From positions 13,156,501 to 13,220,500 of the forward strand of contig NC_134757.1 of the NCBI RefSeq assembly GCF_050436995.1: a stretch of DNA of 64,000 bases, given 5' to 3'. Made by a program: the position numbers and the translations under genes. This document shows, piece after piece, positions 51,401-63,400 of this stretch. Under the pieces are notes generated by a model. The model saw nothing but the letters and a program-made list of their open reading frames with translations, was not told the origin of the DNA and did no database searches. The DNA is from Anticarsia gemmatalis. Lineage: Eukaryota; Arthropoda; Insecta; Lepidoptera; Erebidae. Numbering within the stretch: position 1 is the first letter of the stretch; the number at the start of each line of letters is the position of its first letter.

Positions 51401-54400
51401 TGCATTGTATTTAGTTGCGACACAAGCGTTGATTGTGTTCAATGTGTATCGGTATTTGTCGTCGATCGCAATTCACTTACATACACAGATGTGGCTAATT
51501 GAATGTCCTGGAGGAAGCACGGTGTTCTGTGACGTCACGATCACGCACTCACACGTCGTAGTTGTGTTGAGCTACATGTCACCGTGTGCTGACGTCACAC
51601 GCCGCAGCGCCACTGAGCGCGATTAGCGGTTGAGCGTATGAGGCGAATTTGTTTATAAATCGCACACAAGTCATTAAAACACACATGTTGGTCAACAATA
51701 CATACTTCAGATCAGCGCTCCTGTTTTAATGTCGAACTATTCACGCGTACACTTACTTGTGTGTCTATGAGGGTGTTCAGTCAGTGGGTGGGTGACGTGC
51801 GTGACGTGCGTGACGTGCGTGTGACGCAGACGTAGACGGCGCGGCGACACTCGCAGTAACAGCGTCCCATAGTTGTTTCCCGCTCGGATCACACGTGCAG
51901 AGCGACACATCACACAATAGACGCGCCGACACCACTGAACCCTGAACTGACAAGTCGTTTGTTCACAGCCGCCTTTAATCATTTTAATAACGCTACGTTG
52001 AGTTTGGATGAGAACAATCTTACACTTGGGACTCGTAGCTTGTTTCAGATGCCTGTATAGAATAAAATATGGTGTTTTCAGATCAATAGCTGAACGATAT
52101 ATTAATTAGACCGTGATAGTTATAGCCTAAGTGTAATAAATAAGTGTTGTTGTAAGTGTGTACGCAACTAACGCAACACACACGACACTGTCAGTGTTCA
52201 GAGCACACGGTGTCACATCGTTATACACTGTGTCTTAGTTCGACCTACTGTCGACTGGACGACACACAAACGACACGACACCAACTATATTAATATTGTA
52301 GGTATATTAACTTTAAACCACTACGTTGCAAAAGAGTTATTGAGTGAAACTTATCTATTTAATAAAAAGAGATAAAGACGCCATACTAGCAACAATGAAG
52401 ACGGCGGAGCAGAAGCAAAAAAATAGTAGCACAAACTCGTAGCTAATCACGAGGGTCGCTACACTTATATTAGTGCAATAAATGGAGATCTGTCCAAACC
52501 CTCGTCGAGCGAGAGACGCGCCTTCTTGCCACTGATTGATACATGTCGTTAGCCGCGCCCCAGTCGCCCGCAGTCGCCCGCAGTCGCCCGGCATCTCACG
52601 ACACACGTCACACATATGAAGGCGCTCCGCACACTCCGCACACTCCGCACGACACAGTCACGCAGACACTTCGCCAACATTCCGCGTCGTCGCACTATTA
52701 TCACCAAGAAAAATAAAGCCCTCGTGGTCGTCGCTGAACTCGCCGATGACAGTGACGAATAGCACCCACTCGATACGCGATATTGACTATATTACACCCA
52801 GATGAAGCCACATGCGTTTAGCAACACACGGTATTAACACGAACGATGCGCACAAGTACTATGTACCTACTCGTATGTCATGTGTTAACGGCGGAACAAA
52901 ACCTCTCTGCGTTATAATTAAAATACATTATTGCTAACATTACAACCATTAAGGGCGAGCTCGGCCGCACCTCCATATTTGCGGAACTGACACATGAATA
53001 GTGCATTCAATTCATCAACACATAATATTGTTTATTAACTAATGCATAGTTTATGAAAATATTGTAGTAAAATATTCATAAATTTTAACTAAATAATTAT
53101 AATAATGTTATGAGACATGTGTGTCAATATACCTAATGTTAGTAGGAATACAGAACGTCTTACTCCAGTTTTCTATGGTAGGCCTTATATTACAATGCAA
53201 AGTTTTAAGTTACATTTACAGTTGCGTTTATGAGAGGACGCAACGGAGATAGATAGAGATACACATAAATATAACAAAGTTACTAGTAGTTAGTTATGAA
53301 TAGACTGCTTACTTTTGGATACTGGCTTACATCTTGGAAAAATAGATCGGGACAAGGCAAGGGTGGCTAGCCCTTAAACTTAAGCGTCTGCTGACCCTCC
53401 TACATTTTAAAGAATAAGATGGCGTCCTCTAAAGAACTCAAGCTAAGGCCTAAAAAATATAACCTTTCGATGGACTATATCGAATGTTATAACAAGGGAG
53501 TGAACAAGTGAGTGACATCACAGGTGTGGTGTATTGTGTGCGCAGGTGGAGGACGTGGAGCCCATCGTGCTGCAGGTGTGGGTGCAGGCCGTCGGCGCGC
53601 CGCTGCACGTCAAGCTGCTGCCACAAGCCGCCGCCGCGCCGCCCGCGCTCCTCGCGCCCCTCGCGCCGCCCACCGTGTGGTGAGCACACACACACGCACA
53701 CTGCGCCCGACACACAGATCACACGCAGTTCATTGCTCATCTTATATTATTATTCACATCACGTTATTAAACAACAGTTATAACGAAACGTTATAACTGT
53801 TGTTTAATAGTCTGTAGCAGTCAGCAGTAGTCACGCAGCTACCTTCGCTTAAACCGAAACGATCCAACTGCAAACATAAATATCGATAACTATCAAAAGC
53901 AAAGCTCTGCGATATTGATATTAATTAACTCAAACAAAAAGCAACTATCAACTATGTCATGTCACGTCATTTAGTTTATCGAAAATAACTTATTTGTACC
54001 CGGGACCGTGATTATGTTGACACCATGTGTTGTAATTGATTGTACCTAACGTACTCCAGGTTGATTTACCATTCACGCTTAATCACGTGCTTTTAAAGTG
54101 ACCATTTTAATAAACACAGATAGCGTGATTAACAAAGGGCCAAATACGCACTCACGACCCCACGTTGTGGTTTTCTCCTCAGACACACCATTACATTTGT
54201 TATACAATAGTAGCTCAAGGTGAATCTGTTGATCTTAAAGAGGTTAAAAGTATTTAAAGTAAGAACAGTATATTTATACGTTCTCTACAAGTTGTGACAC
54301 ACAGTTGATAGAAAATAAACTGTTAACGTAAATTTCCTGAACATCAATAACGACGCGTGTGAGAGCAGGTCCGAGTCAGCACTTGAGCAGGCAGCGTGCG

Positions 54401-57400
54401 TTCATGTTGCGATAATCGCGGCGGCGCGGCGGCGCGGGGAGGCTGTGCCGCGTAGGAGCTGCGTCATGTTCTTTTCATTACTTATCATTAATTGTGCGAC
54501 CATTAGCTAATATCAGCTTGCTCTACGCCTCGACATCACCACGCCACGCCATCACCACGCCTCGACATTACTATTACACAGCGCAGCGCAGTCGGCGTGC
54601 CGCGATCATACACACGGCCGCGCCACTCGCCACTCAGTCTCGTCTTACAACAACACAACAGCGTCCACTCGATTGTGTCCTCGACATGCTCGCGTTACGA
54701 TACTTATTTATGTACAATACAATATTTATTTCGATAAATATTTATTTACGGTCTTATGTTCAACAAATGATATATGATGTGAAGTTATCGGAACTAACGC
54801 ATATAATACAACAGCAAATAGAACGGGGAGCTGTCACGAGTCATGTGTGGACGGTTAACGTTTTATCTGTACGGTCAAAATAAATAAAATGACGCGAAGG
54901 GATTTAATTCATAAAGTACACTTGACATTGAGCCGTGAAATAGGCACGCTGCCTTTAGCTCTCCTCATAACTTCGTCGCCTTCGAATCATAAAAACGAAA
55001 TTTAGGACGAGATCTTCGAAGATTTCTCAAGAGAACGTAAAACGTGGAGTAATACAGATATTTCGTGCAGATATCAAAATCACACAACTGTGAGTGATGC
55101 GCGACTACGTTTTAGTGAGTTAGTGAGACTACTAATAACATAATCGTGCGCCGCTGACTGCCGCCGCCGCCGCCGGGCAGTAGTTAGTGGTCGATACGTG
55201 ATGAGTGTGATGACACACGACGAGCTCCCTGCTGCAGCTGCACGTGTAATATCCTAAACGGTGACTGCGATGCGACTCGTAGCTACTACTACTATACTCA
55301 CCGCCCGCCCGTCTATATAAGTGCTCGTACCTGCCCGCTACGCTACGAGCGTAACTCGTGAGATCAAAGAGACTGACAGAAAGCTTTCTTGACGAGAATA
55401 ATATATGTTCACACAAAATATAATAACGTGCAAACAGTCACCGAGCCCCGCGTTTTTGATGTTTGTATATAATATGGAACAGCATAAGGGAGAAATTGGC
55501 CGATATCAAACAACATCGTCGGTAGCATCGATCGCGGAAGGGCTCGCTGTACGAATACGCGACACGGCACGTCACACAAACTACACGACGAGTCGACGCC
55601 GAGACTATCATTATGTCTTTGAATACCTCGTATCAGGAGGAAACAAGAACAATGATATCTAGCATTGCTTATCATAAAAGCGCATAACTATGGACAATAT
55701 ATATAAAGGCAATTAAGTATAATATCTTTCATTTGATGAGAGAAAGAAGTTGCGGTCGCGGGCGCGGTGCGGCACGACACGCGGCACGTCCCAGCATTGT
55801 GCGGCGCGGCCCGGTATGCGGCTGCAGCTGGCACGTCGCCGGCGCGCGAGGAATCTGGCGGCCGCGCGCTCATCTGTAACCGACGCCGACGCTCCTCGAC
55901 ATTCCCCCCCCCCCCCCTTTTCTCAACCCTCCACTGTTTGCACTTGTAACAACAGCAACACAACGCTACAAACATCCGCTATACTATTCCTGTATTTCGT
56001 AAAGAGGGAAAGTTACAGAAGGTGATGGAGTTTCGGGCATTAATTGAGAAAGTTTAAAAGTTATTTGACATGCAGGTCAAGGTGCATCCGAAATTCTAAT
56101 CAGTTCTCCTCATCAATTTATACTCATACTTGAATAAATATGCTTCTTGACAAACTATATAAAATATTGTGCGTGTGTGTGCGTGTGTGTGTGCGCGCTG
56201 AGTGCCGAGTGTGTGATATATTATGAGCAGACGAGTCGTGGCGGCGGTTCACAAAGCCTTGTTATACATGATTTAATTGATGTCATTAGCGGCGTCGATT
56301 TCTGCTGATGTAAATATATCATTCATTATCGACTCTGTTCTTCCTCCCCTGCGTGTTCCCCGCGCCCCGCGCGCCGCCCCGCCCTCGCCTCGCACCCACA
56401 GACCTACAATCTACATACTCACCATTGTAGTGTGTGTTTGTAAGCTCAGAACTCCGATCGCTGGCAATCTTAATAATTACTCCTAACTTTAAGAATTTCA
56501 CGTCTGTATGTTTGCAAAACAAAAAATCGGAAACTTTTTGAATTAATACTCTTCATCACTCGCTGAGGGACGGAAATCAACAAGACAAGTACAACAAAAC
56601 CGCCAACTTTTTGTAAGAACTTTTGTAATTTAATTCTGAGATCTGTTTGAACTCAACCGTCTCTGTTAGCAGTTCAACGTGGCGCCGAGCGTCCGCCGAC
56701 TGCGAGCTATCTTTATGTCAGATCTATTGAATGTAATGATTGTAACTGTTTACACAACTATCTAAACGCGACCAATAATTATTCAAGAATAATCTGCTTA
56801 GTCTATTAAAAAGTTACATTTATGTTCACGTTTTTCAGAAAACGCAATTGTAATTATTTCATGGTTTGATGAAAAAGAGAAATAGTGGAGCCGTTCTGAC
56901 GCAAATGGATCGTGGCTGCCTCACTCACACATACACAGGGTAACAAAACTGTGTTTCGCAGAACTTCCGCTTGACTGAACAAATTCACTATCTAGGAAGC
57001 AAGGTTACACGTTACACGCTCTGCCGACGACTGCGGTTTTACGCCACAATATTCGTACCATTCGACTCAACAACACTTTCAACAAGCCACGTTTAATTCA
57101 AAATTAACGAAATTCAAAAAAACACAGCGAAATTGTGACATTGGTGATCACAGGACTTGAAAATGCGACCAAGGGTATGGAATTTTAACTATTTTGAAAA
57201 ATGTCTACTATTGCTGAACTAAGTGATATGGAATTTTTTTTTTTTTTTCTAGAACCGGTATGACTTGGCCTTTCATCTTGTCTCGAATTATCGTTGAGTT
57301 TTGGGACACCCTGTATACTTGAAATACATACTTATATAGATACATAAACATCCAGGCTCAGAACAAATACTCGTGTTCATCACACACATTTGTCCCGGGT

Positions 57401-60400
57401 GGGATTCGAACCCACCACACGCGGCGCTACGGTTGTTGCGGCGAGGTGACCGCTTAAACCACTGCGCCAAACGTGCAGTTAAAGTTGGTCCGATGCTTTC
57501 AATAATGCTATTCACTTTTAATATCTACACATTCCTTAGTCAATTTATTATAACGGAGCGGCGCGGCATTTTTATTATTAATATTCCGCTGCAAACATTA
57601 TATTTGTGAAGCGTATTTCTTTGTACCTCGACAGCAGCTTTCCGCGGTTTCGTAGCATAATTATCACACTACGGAGTGAACTCATTTGATTAGAGCGAAG
57701 TACGGGAACAAAAGCATTATACTATAATGATAATAATATATAGTTTTATGTTGTAAGTGTAATGAGGTGTGTCTGCGGCTTGTGTGCAGGCTGACGTCGT
57801 CGGACGCGAGGCGCACGCTGCGCGTCTGCAACACGTCGCGCTGCGAGCTCGCCGTGCACGCCTATCTCACGCTCACCCACGGTTACTATCCACACATACA
57901 CACACACACACTCTTTGTGTAATATAATAATGATGCGTGTTCAATATCTTGTTCCAGATCGATTTAGACTGTATGTATCAGATTTAGATAACTATGTTTA
58001 ATTTTTGCCTTAGACAATCTCCTGATTGATCACATAAAATATCGTCGGCCGCGACGAGCTCGAGGGACTCTTAATTAAAATATCTGTGAATTGGGTCGAA
58101 AAGGAAATTACACTCCTTTGAATGAAATAAATCCCATATTATAACGAGCGAGATGAGTGAAGACGAGCCAACGACGAGGGGAAATAATATCAAATGTTTG
58201 ATGAAGCTACGCGGAGACACAAATGTATGAAACGTTATCATAAAATACATTTCCAGTTCTCCGTCACATTTTGTCTCGAGATAATTTGTGAAGTGATTTA
58301 TTACGTAAACCACTAGAGGGCAGCAGTAAAGAAAATTAAAATTAACGATCTAAACTTCTTCGTGTGACGAACGATCACAAAACTTGTGTTTGATCGATTA
58401 TTTCGGTTTTGGAGCGTTTCGACTATATTTACTACCGATTTGTTACCGTGGAAGTCGCATCTAAGAACATTAAATGACTATGATTACACAGGCCATGTTC
58501 TACTCGTATAATACAGCGAGCTATCACAGCGGGACACCACGAACATAATGAGTCTCAAAGTCAAAGTCTAAGTCAAAGTCAAATATTCTTTATTTCATAA
58601 ACTTTAACTAGTATTTGAAATCGTCAAAATATTTTTTATCTACCACCGTTTTGGAAAAGCTCGTGAGAAAAAACGGCAAGAAACTCACGGCTTGCTCTTT
58701 TTAAATGTCAATATTTCCAAATTAATAACAATCAAATATGAGCAGTGCGAACTGCCGCCTGCAGGAAGATGTACACTAGAAGATACCGAGTACTTATATA
58801 TATTGACATTCTCACTTTGGTACTATGCCTGGAATCCGGTACTATGTTTGGAATCCGGCACTATGTCTGGAATCCGGTACCATGTCTGGAATCCGGTACT
58901 ATGTCTGGAATCCGGTACTATGTCTGGAATCCGGTACTATGTCTGGAATCCGGTACTATGTCTGGAATCCGGTACTATGTCTGGAATCCGGTACTATGTC
59001 TGAAATCCGGTGCTATGCCTGGAATCGCCAATATGCGATTATAATTGTGATTGACACTCGCTGCAGAGGAAACACGTGCTACTGGTGTCTCCCGCAAAAA
59101 AAAACCTGTGTTAATTTCGTAATGAATATAACATGATCGCAGTGAGATTCCGTTCCGTGTGACTTTACGATAAAGTGTGAAGAGCACAAATTTGTGACGT
59201 CACTTTGATCGCACATGTGTAATACAAAGTCACATTCTTTGATGTTAGTAATAATATCTTACATAAGTACATAATATCACGCTTTTTATACCCGAAGGTG
59301 TAGGCATATGAAATACACCACATATCGCCAGTAACAATCTAACTCCCATGTAATATGAGGCGAGCCTGTTGCCATACACCGGGAACGTTTCCAAACGCCG
59401 CCGAGCTGCTATTGAGAAATATACTTATGTACTCGTAAAATAGAAAATATCAATGGCACTTTGTTCACCCGGGAATCGAACGCAAGACTTCATGGTCAAC
59501 GGTCAAATTCACTAACGACAGTGCCACAGAGGCAGTCAAGTGATTCTGTGAATAAGAAAAATCACCGCAAGCGTCTCGTTGCGTTGTTATGGTCGCACTG
59601 TGAATCACTCGCCCGCTCCGCTCGACTCCGCTCGACTCCGCTCGACGCTGGGTTAACTCGTGTTTACCCGTCTTTGTCATGCAAATGGAACACGATTGAG
59701 CTTACAACCCCGTCTTCATTACATCGCTTGCAATCTCATTATACAGCACATTGCGAGCTACCGCCACAATCGCAAACTAATTTGCAATTTTTCTCCATTG
59801 ATAAGTTGGTCGACACTGTCGAGCGTAGACAATTTTTACCGGAATGGACTCTTTTATCGCTACGAATTCGATATCTTAATCAACGCAAACTTCAATTTCC
59901 AGCGGGAAATAACCGGGTCGTATAGATGGGACGCGTCGATAGCGCTAGGAGCACAAGCTGGCCGCTCACTCGTTACAGCTTGTTACAGAGCGAGCTCAAG
60001 ACGCGCTGCCGTTCCGAGTGTACCTGCGCCTGTTCGACGTGCCGCCGCGCGCCTGCCCCTGCCTCACCGCCTTCGACAGTATACCACTTCATTGTTCACT
60101 TTTCTATTATGACTCCCACGAAATGTTATTGAAACCATGGAATCAGTCACCTGTATTGAGGTCACTAATTCCGTGGTATTTTCAGTCACAACCTGAAATG
60201 TCCTGATGTGTCATTGTCTCGTATCCTTATGAAGTGTCAATAAAAATGACCGAGATGTTAAAGCGAAGCTCATTATGTTTTGATTAGGTTGATTACTTGC
60301 AACTGTCACACGCAATAATACAGCGTTTATCAAAACAATAGTTGTGTGTCCAGTAGGCGCGTTTGTCGTGTACAGGCGAGGAGCAGCTCGCCGAGTCGTC

Positions 60401-63400
60401 GGAGTCGTCGGCGGCGCGCGACGACATGGACACCGGCGTCGACCTGTACCTCGCGCCCGACCTCGGCCCGCAGGACGACACCTACTACAAGGTACACATA
60501 CTACACCTCGTATTTACTGCTAATCACTTACATTCTCGGAAGCGAGAACACACACTTACATGTGATTATCGTCTTACATACGACTCTCAGCGTTGAGAAA
60601 TCACAATGTAACGCGTAACGTAACTTAGTGTTACATTTTTGTCGTTGTGTGGTATCAGGTGAGTCCGGAGGTGTGCTCGGTGGCGGCGGGCGAGTGCGCG
60701 CAGTGGAGCGTGTCGCTGGAGGCGCCGCCGCACGCGGAGCGCGCGCCCGACGCCGCGCTGCTGCTGCGCCTGCTGCCGGCGGAGCGCGACCGAGCCGGGT
60801 GAGCGCACGTCACTCGCAGCTCGGCCGCTGTGGCCGCGAATCGTTCGTCGTTAAGCCGTACGTTTGCAGCGACATGTGGTACCGCGACGAGCCGGCCCCG
60901 CAGCCGGTGCGCGTGCGGCACGCGGCGCGCGAGCCGCTGCTCAAGCTCTCCACCGACGAGGTGCGCGTCCACATCTGCGCGCTCGACTTGCCTTGCGGTG
61001 ACTATTTGCGGTAAGCGCTCCAGCTCTCTCTACGCGAACTCGCACCGTGCGAGCGGGCCGCACTGACGGTACTGACGGTACTGACGGTAGTGTCGTGGTG
61101 CAGCGTGCGCAAGCGCTTCCGCGTGCAGAACGTGGGCAACGGGCGCGCGGCGGTGTGCGCGCTCACGCTGGCGCCGTGGTGCGTGCTGCAGGAGGCGGCG
61201 GCGTGCGCTCCCGGCTGCAGCTGCGTGCCGCGCGCGCGCCGTGACCTGCAGCTCGACCTCGACCTGCCGCCGCGGAGCTCCACCGAGGTACGCACCCCGC
61301 CCGCACTCTGACCGCACCGGGGAAATATATTTATGGCTATACTGATATAGGATGATCCGATAGAATCACGCGAGTAATGCGACACGCTTGTATTACGGAC
61401 GTTGTTGAGTGAATCGAGGAGCTACGAGTTTCTTATTTAGAACCTAAGAACCGCCTTAATACAATTTGAATTTCGGCTCCATTAATATTAAAGTACAATT
61501 ACTGAGGCCTCTATAAAGCCACTAACAATTTACACAAATGAGATTACCGCCACGTTCGTAGTTATACAGACGAGCTCGCCTTTCACTCTAGTGATGCTGA
61601 ATGTTCCACACTTTTCATATAATGCGTTCCTTCACTTATTTATAAACATTTGTTCCTAATAATTATGCGATGAATAAGATTATTAAAAAAAAATGTTGGA
61701 CTTGTTTTTGGGAAGTTCTCGCTTATAACTCGAATAGGGAACAAATTAGATTTTGTTATATTATACGAGTATAACAGAAGATTTACTCTAAAGATTTAAG
61801 TCTAACAGACAAAAACGTCCGAAATATGTGAGAAGTAGGGCTTGTTGGCTAGATAGAAATAGTTATATTTACGTAAGTGTGCGTGTGTGCGCGCGTGTGT
61901 AGATGTGCGTGGAGGTGTGCGTGTCGACGCTGGAGGCGTGGCCGGCGGGCGCGGGCGCCGCGTGCTCGCCGCCGCCCTACGAGCCGCGCCGCCGCGCCAC
62001 CACCGCGCTCTCCTTCTACCACCAACAACTGCTACTCACGGTATCCACCTCTGTGCCACACTAACACCCTCAACACAGTAATACCTATCTATGTGACAAT
62101 ATTGAGCTTTACTCTCTCGATTTGACTCTCCTTTGATTAAGAACAATTACACTCTAGCTCGATGAAGATGTTCCAGACAAAAGTATCCTAGTTATTTTTT
62201 AATCCGGGTTTCAAACATGTCAGTGCAAATGTTATCGAAATTCATTAAAATAAATTGTGATAAATCGTACATTCCATTTATAATGGACCAAGATCCCAGA
62301 GCTGCTAGACCTACGTCATTTTAGCAAAGCTGAAATTTTGAGGATTGTTAGTATAAAGGGTCTGTTAAGAGGTATGCACATCCACTACCTTGAAAGCGGG
62401 GCCGTTTCTGAGGTAGCGCGGAGTGAAGGTGCGTAAAAAACGACCCAACCTACGTTATAATAGCAAAGTTGGTTTTCAGATATGTTTTTAATGATATTAT
62501 GTAGAATTAAAATTGACTATTGCCAGACACTTTCCCGGGGCCATTACTTCTGCCAGACGTCTTAAATGTTTCAAAAAATTAGGTAAACTACGTTAAAGTT
62601 ACAAGCGTTAATTTTATATGTTATTTTAGGTACAATTTTAAGACCCTAGGAAAATAGTTATACTGACGGTGGCATCACAGTATATTTTTGCGAATTTGAT
62701 GTTCATCAAACGAAACATCAATTCGTTTGCTAAGAATAGTGACATTCATAACATTAATACCAGAAATAAGCACAAATTAGTAGGTCCCTGCAATAGATTG
62801 CAAAAAGTACACAACTCATTTGCAGGTCTTGGTGTTCGGTTGTATAACAAACTCCCTGGCAGTGTTATGGATCTTCCCCAACTAAAATTTAAAGTAGTTG
62901 TTAAAGATCATCTTATTAAAAGGGGTTATTATAAGGTTGACGATTACTTAATGGATAAGAAAACATGGGATTAGTTAGTTACACGTTCTACACAAATCAA
63001 GATTAAATATCTATATATTTATATATACCTACCTTCATTGAAATGGTGGGCTCCCATGCCAAGGTTCGTCATGCTCACTAAAATGTCATTGCTTGCGGCG
63101 GCGTCGTGTGCCGGGTCACCCCCTTCCCTCTAATATGTGCGAAGAGGGTGATGGCTGGTCCACGCGTCATACTCGTGAACGGGTGCTGCTTAGGGTGACT
63201 GGTCGTCCTGGGTGTGGTGACTGCCATAATTTTAAAGTAACTACGTTTCAATAACTGTACTTCCTTTTCCACAGTATGCTCTTGAAATGCCTCTTATGAT
63301 TTCATTACTTATATTACTATGTGGGTAGATGCTCCCATCATGCTTCCAATACTATTTATATCTTGTTTTTTAGCACCTTAATATATTGATTTAATTTAAT

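Larger units (their letters stand above)
38521..53545 (+). other. Intron D-E (15.0 kb), transposon-dense
   Basis: Both edges are phase 0. From 39748 to about 49268 it is largely mobile-element sequence: a 1.9-kb DNA element, a MITE, three SINEs, a LINE 3' end, a 3.3-kb antisense LINE and another repeat remnant. Outside these, 49300-53545 is low-complexity AT-rich DNA with GC patches (50100-50210), four TGACGTCA palindromes (51147-51597) and three-copy short repeats near 50430, 51795, 52560 and 52625. I see no other gene in it. Confidence 0.7.
53680..57789 (+). other. Intron E-F
   Basis: A 4.1-kb intron, phase 2 at both sites. It contains a perfect 20-bp hairpin just after the donor, CpG-rich patches (54415-54460, 55740-55880, 56340-56400), a C homopolymer near 55905-55918, GT-rich DNA near 56170 and a SINE at 57296-57478. 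No other exon is supported. Confidence 0.7.
57882..59988 (+). other. Intron F-G
   Basis: A 2.1-kb intron, phase 1 at both sites. Most of its second half is repeat: an antisense LINE tail, a 19-bp minisatellite and a SINE. Long open frames across 59461-60112 overlap the SINE and exon G and are not genes. Confidence 0.7.

Noticed and set aside
57296..57478. A true tRNA gene
   Set aside because: A and B boxes are perfect, but there is no closing acceptor stem and the sequence continues into a SINE body and tail.
58692..59136. Three overlapping repetitive ORFs
   Set aside because: They are frame rotations of a 19-bp minisatellite, not a protein.
59461..60112. 150-154-codon ORFs on the + strand
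   Set aside because: They run through a SINE head, intron and exon G in the wrong frame. The splice-supported exon G explains the coding signal.
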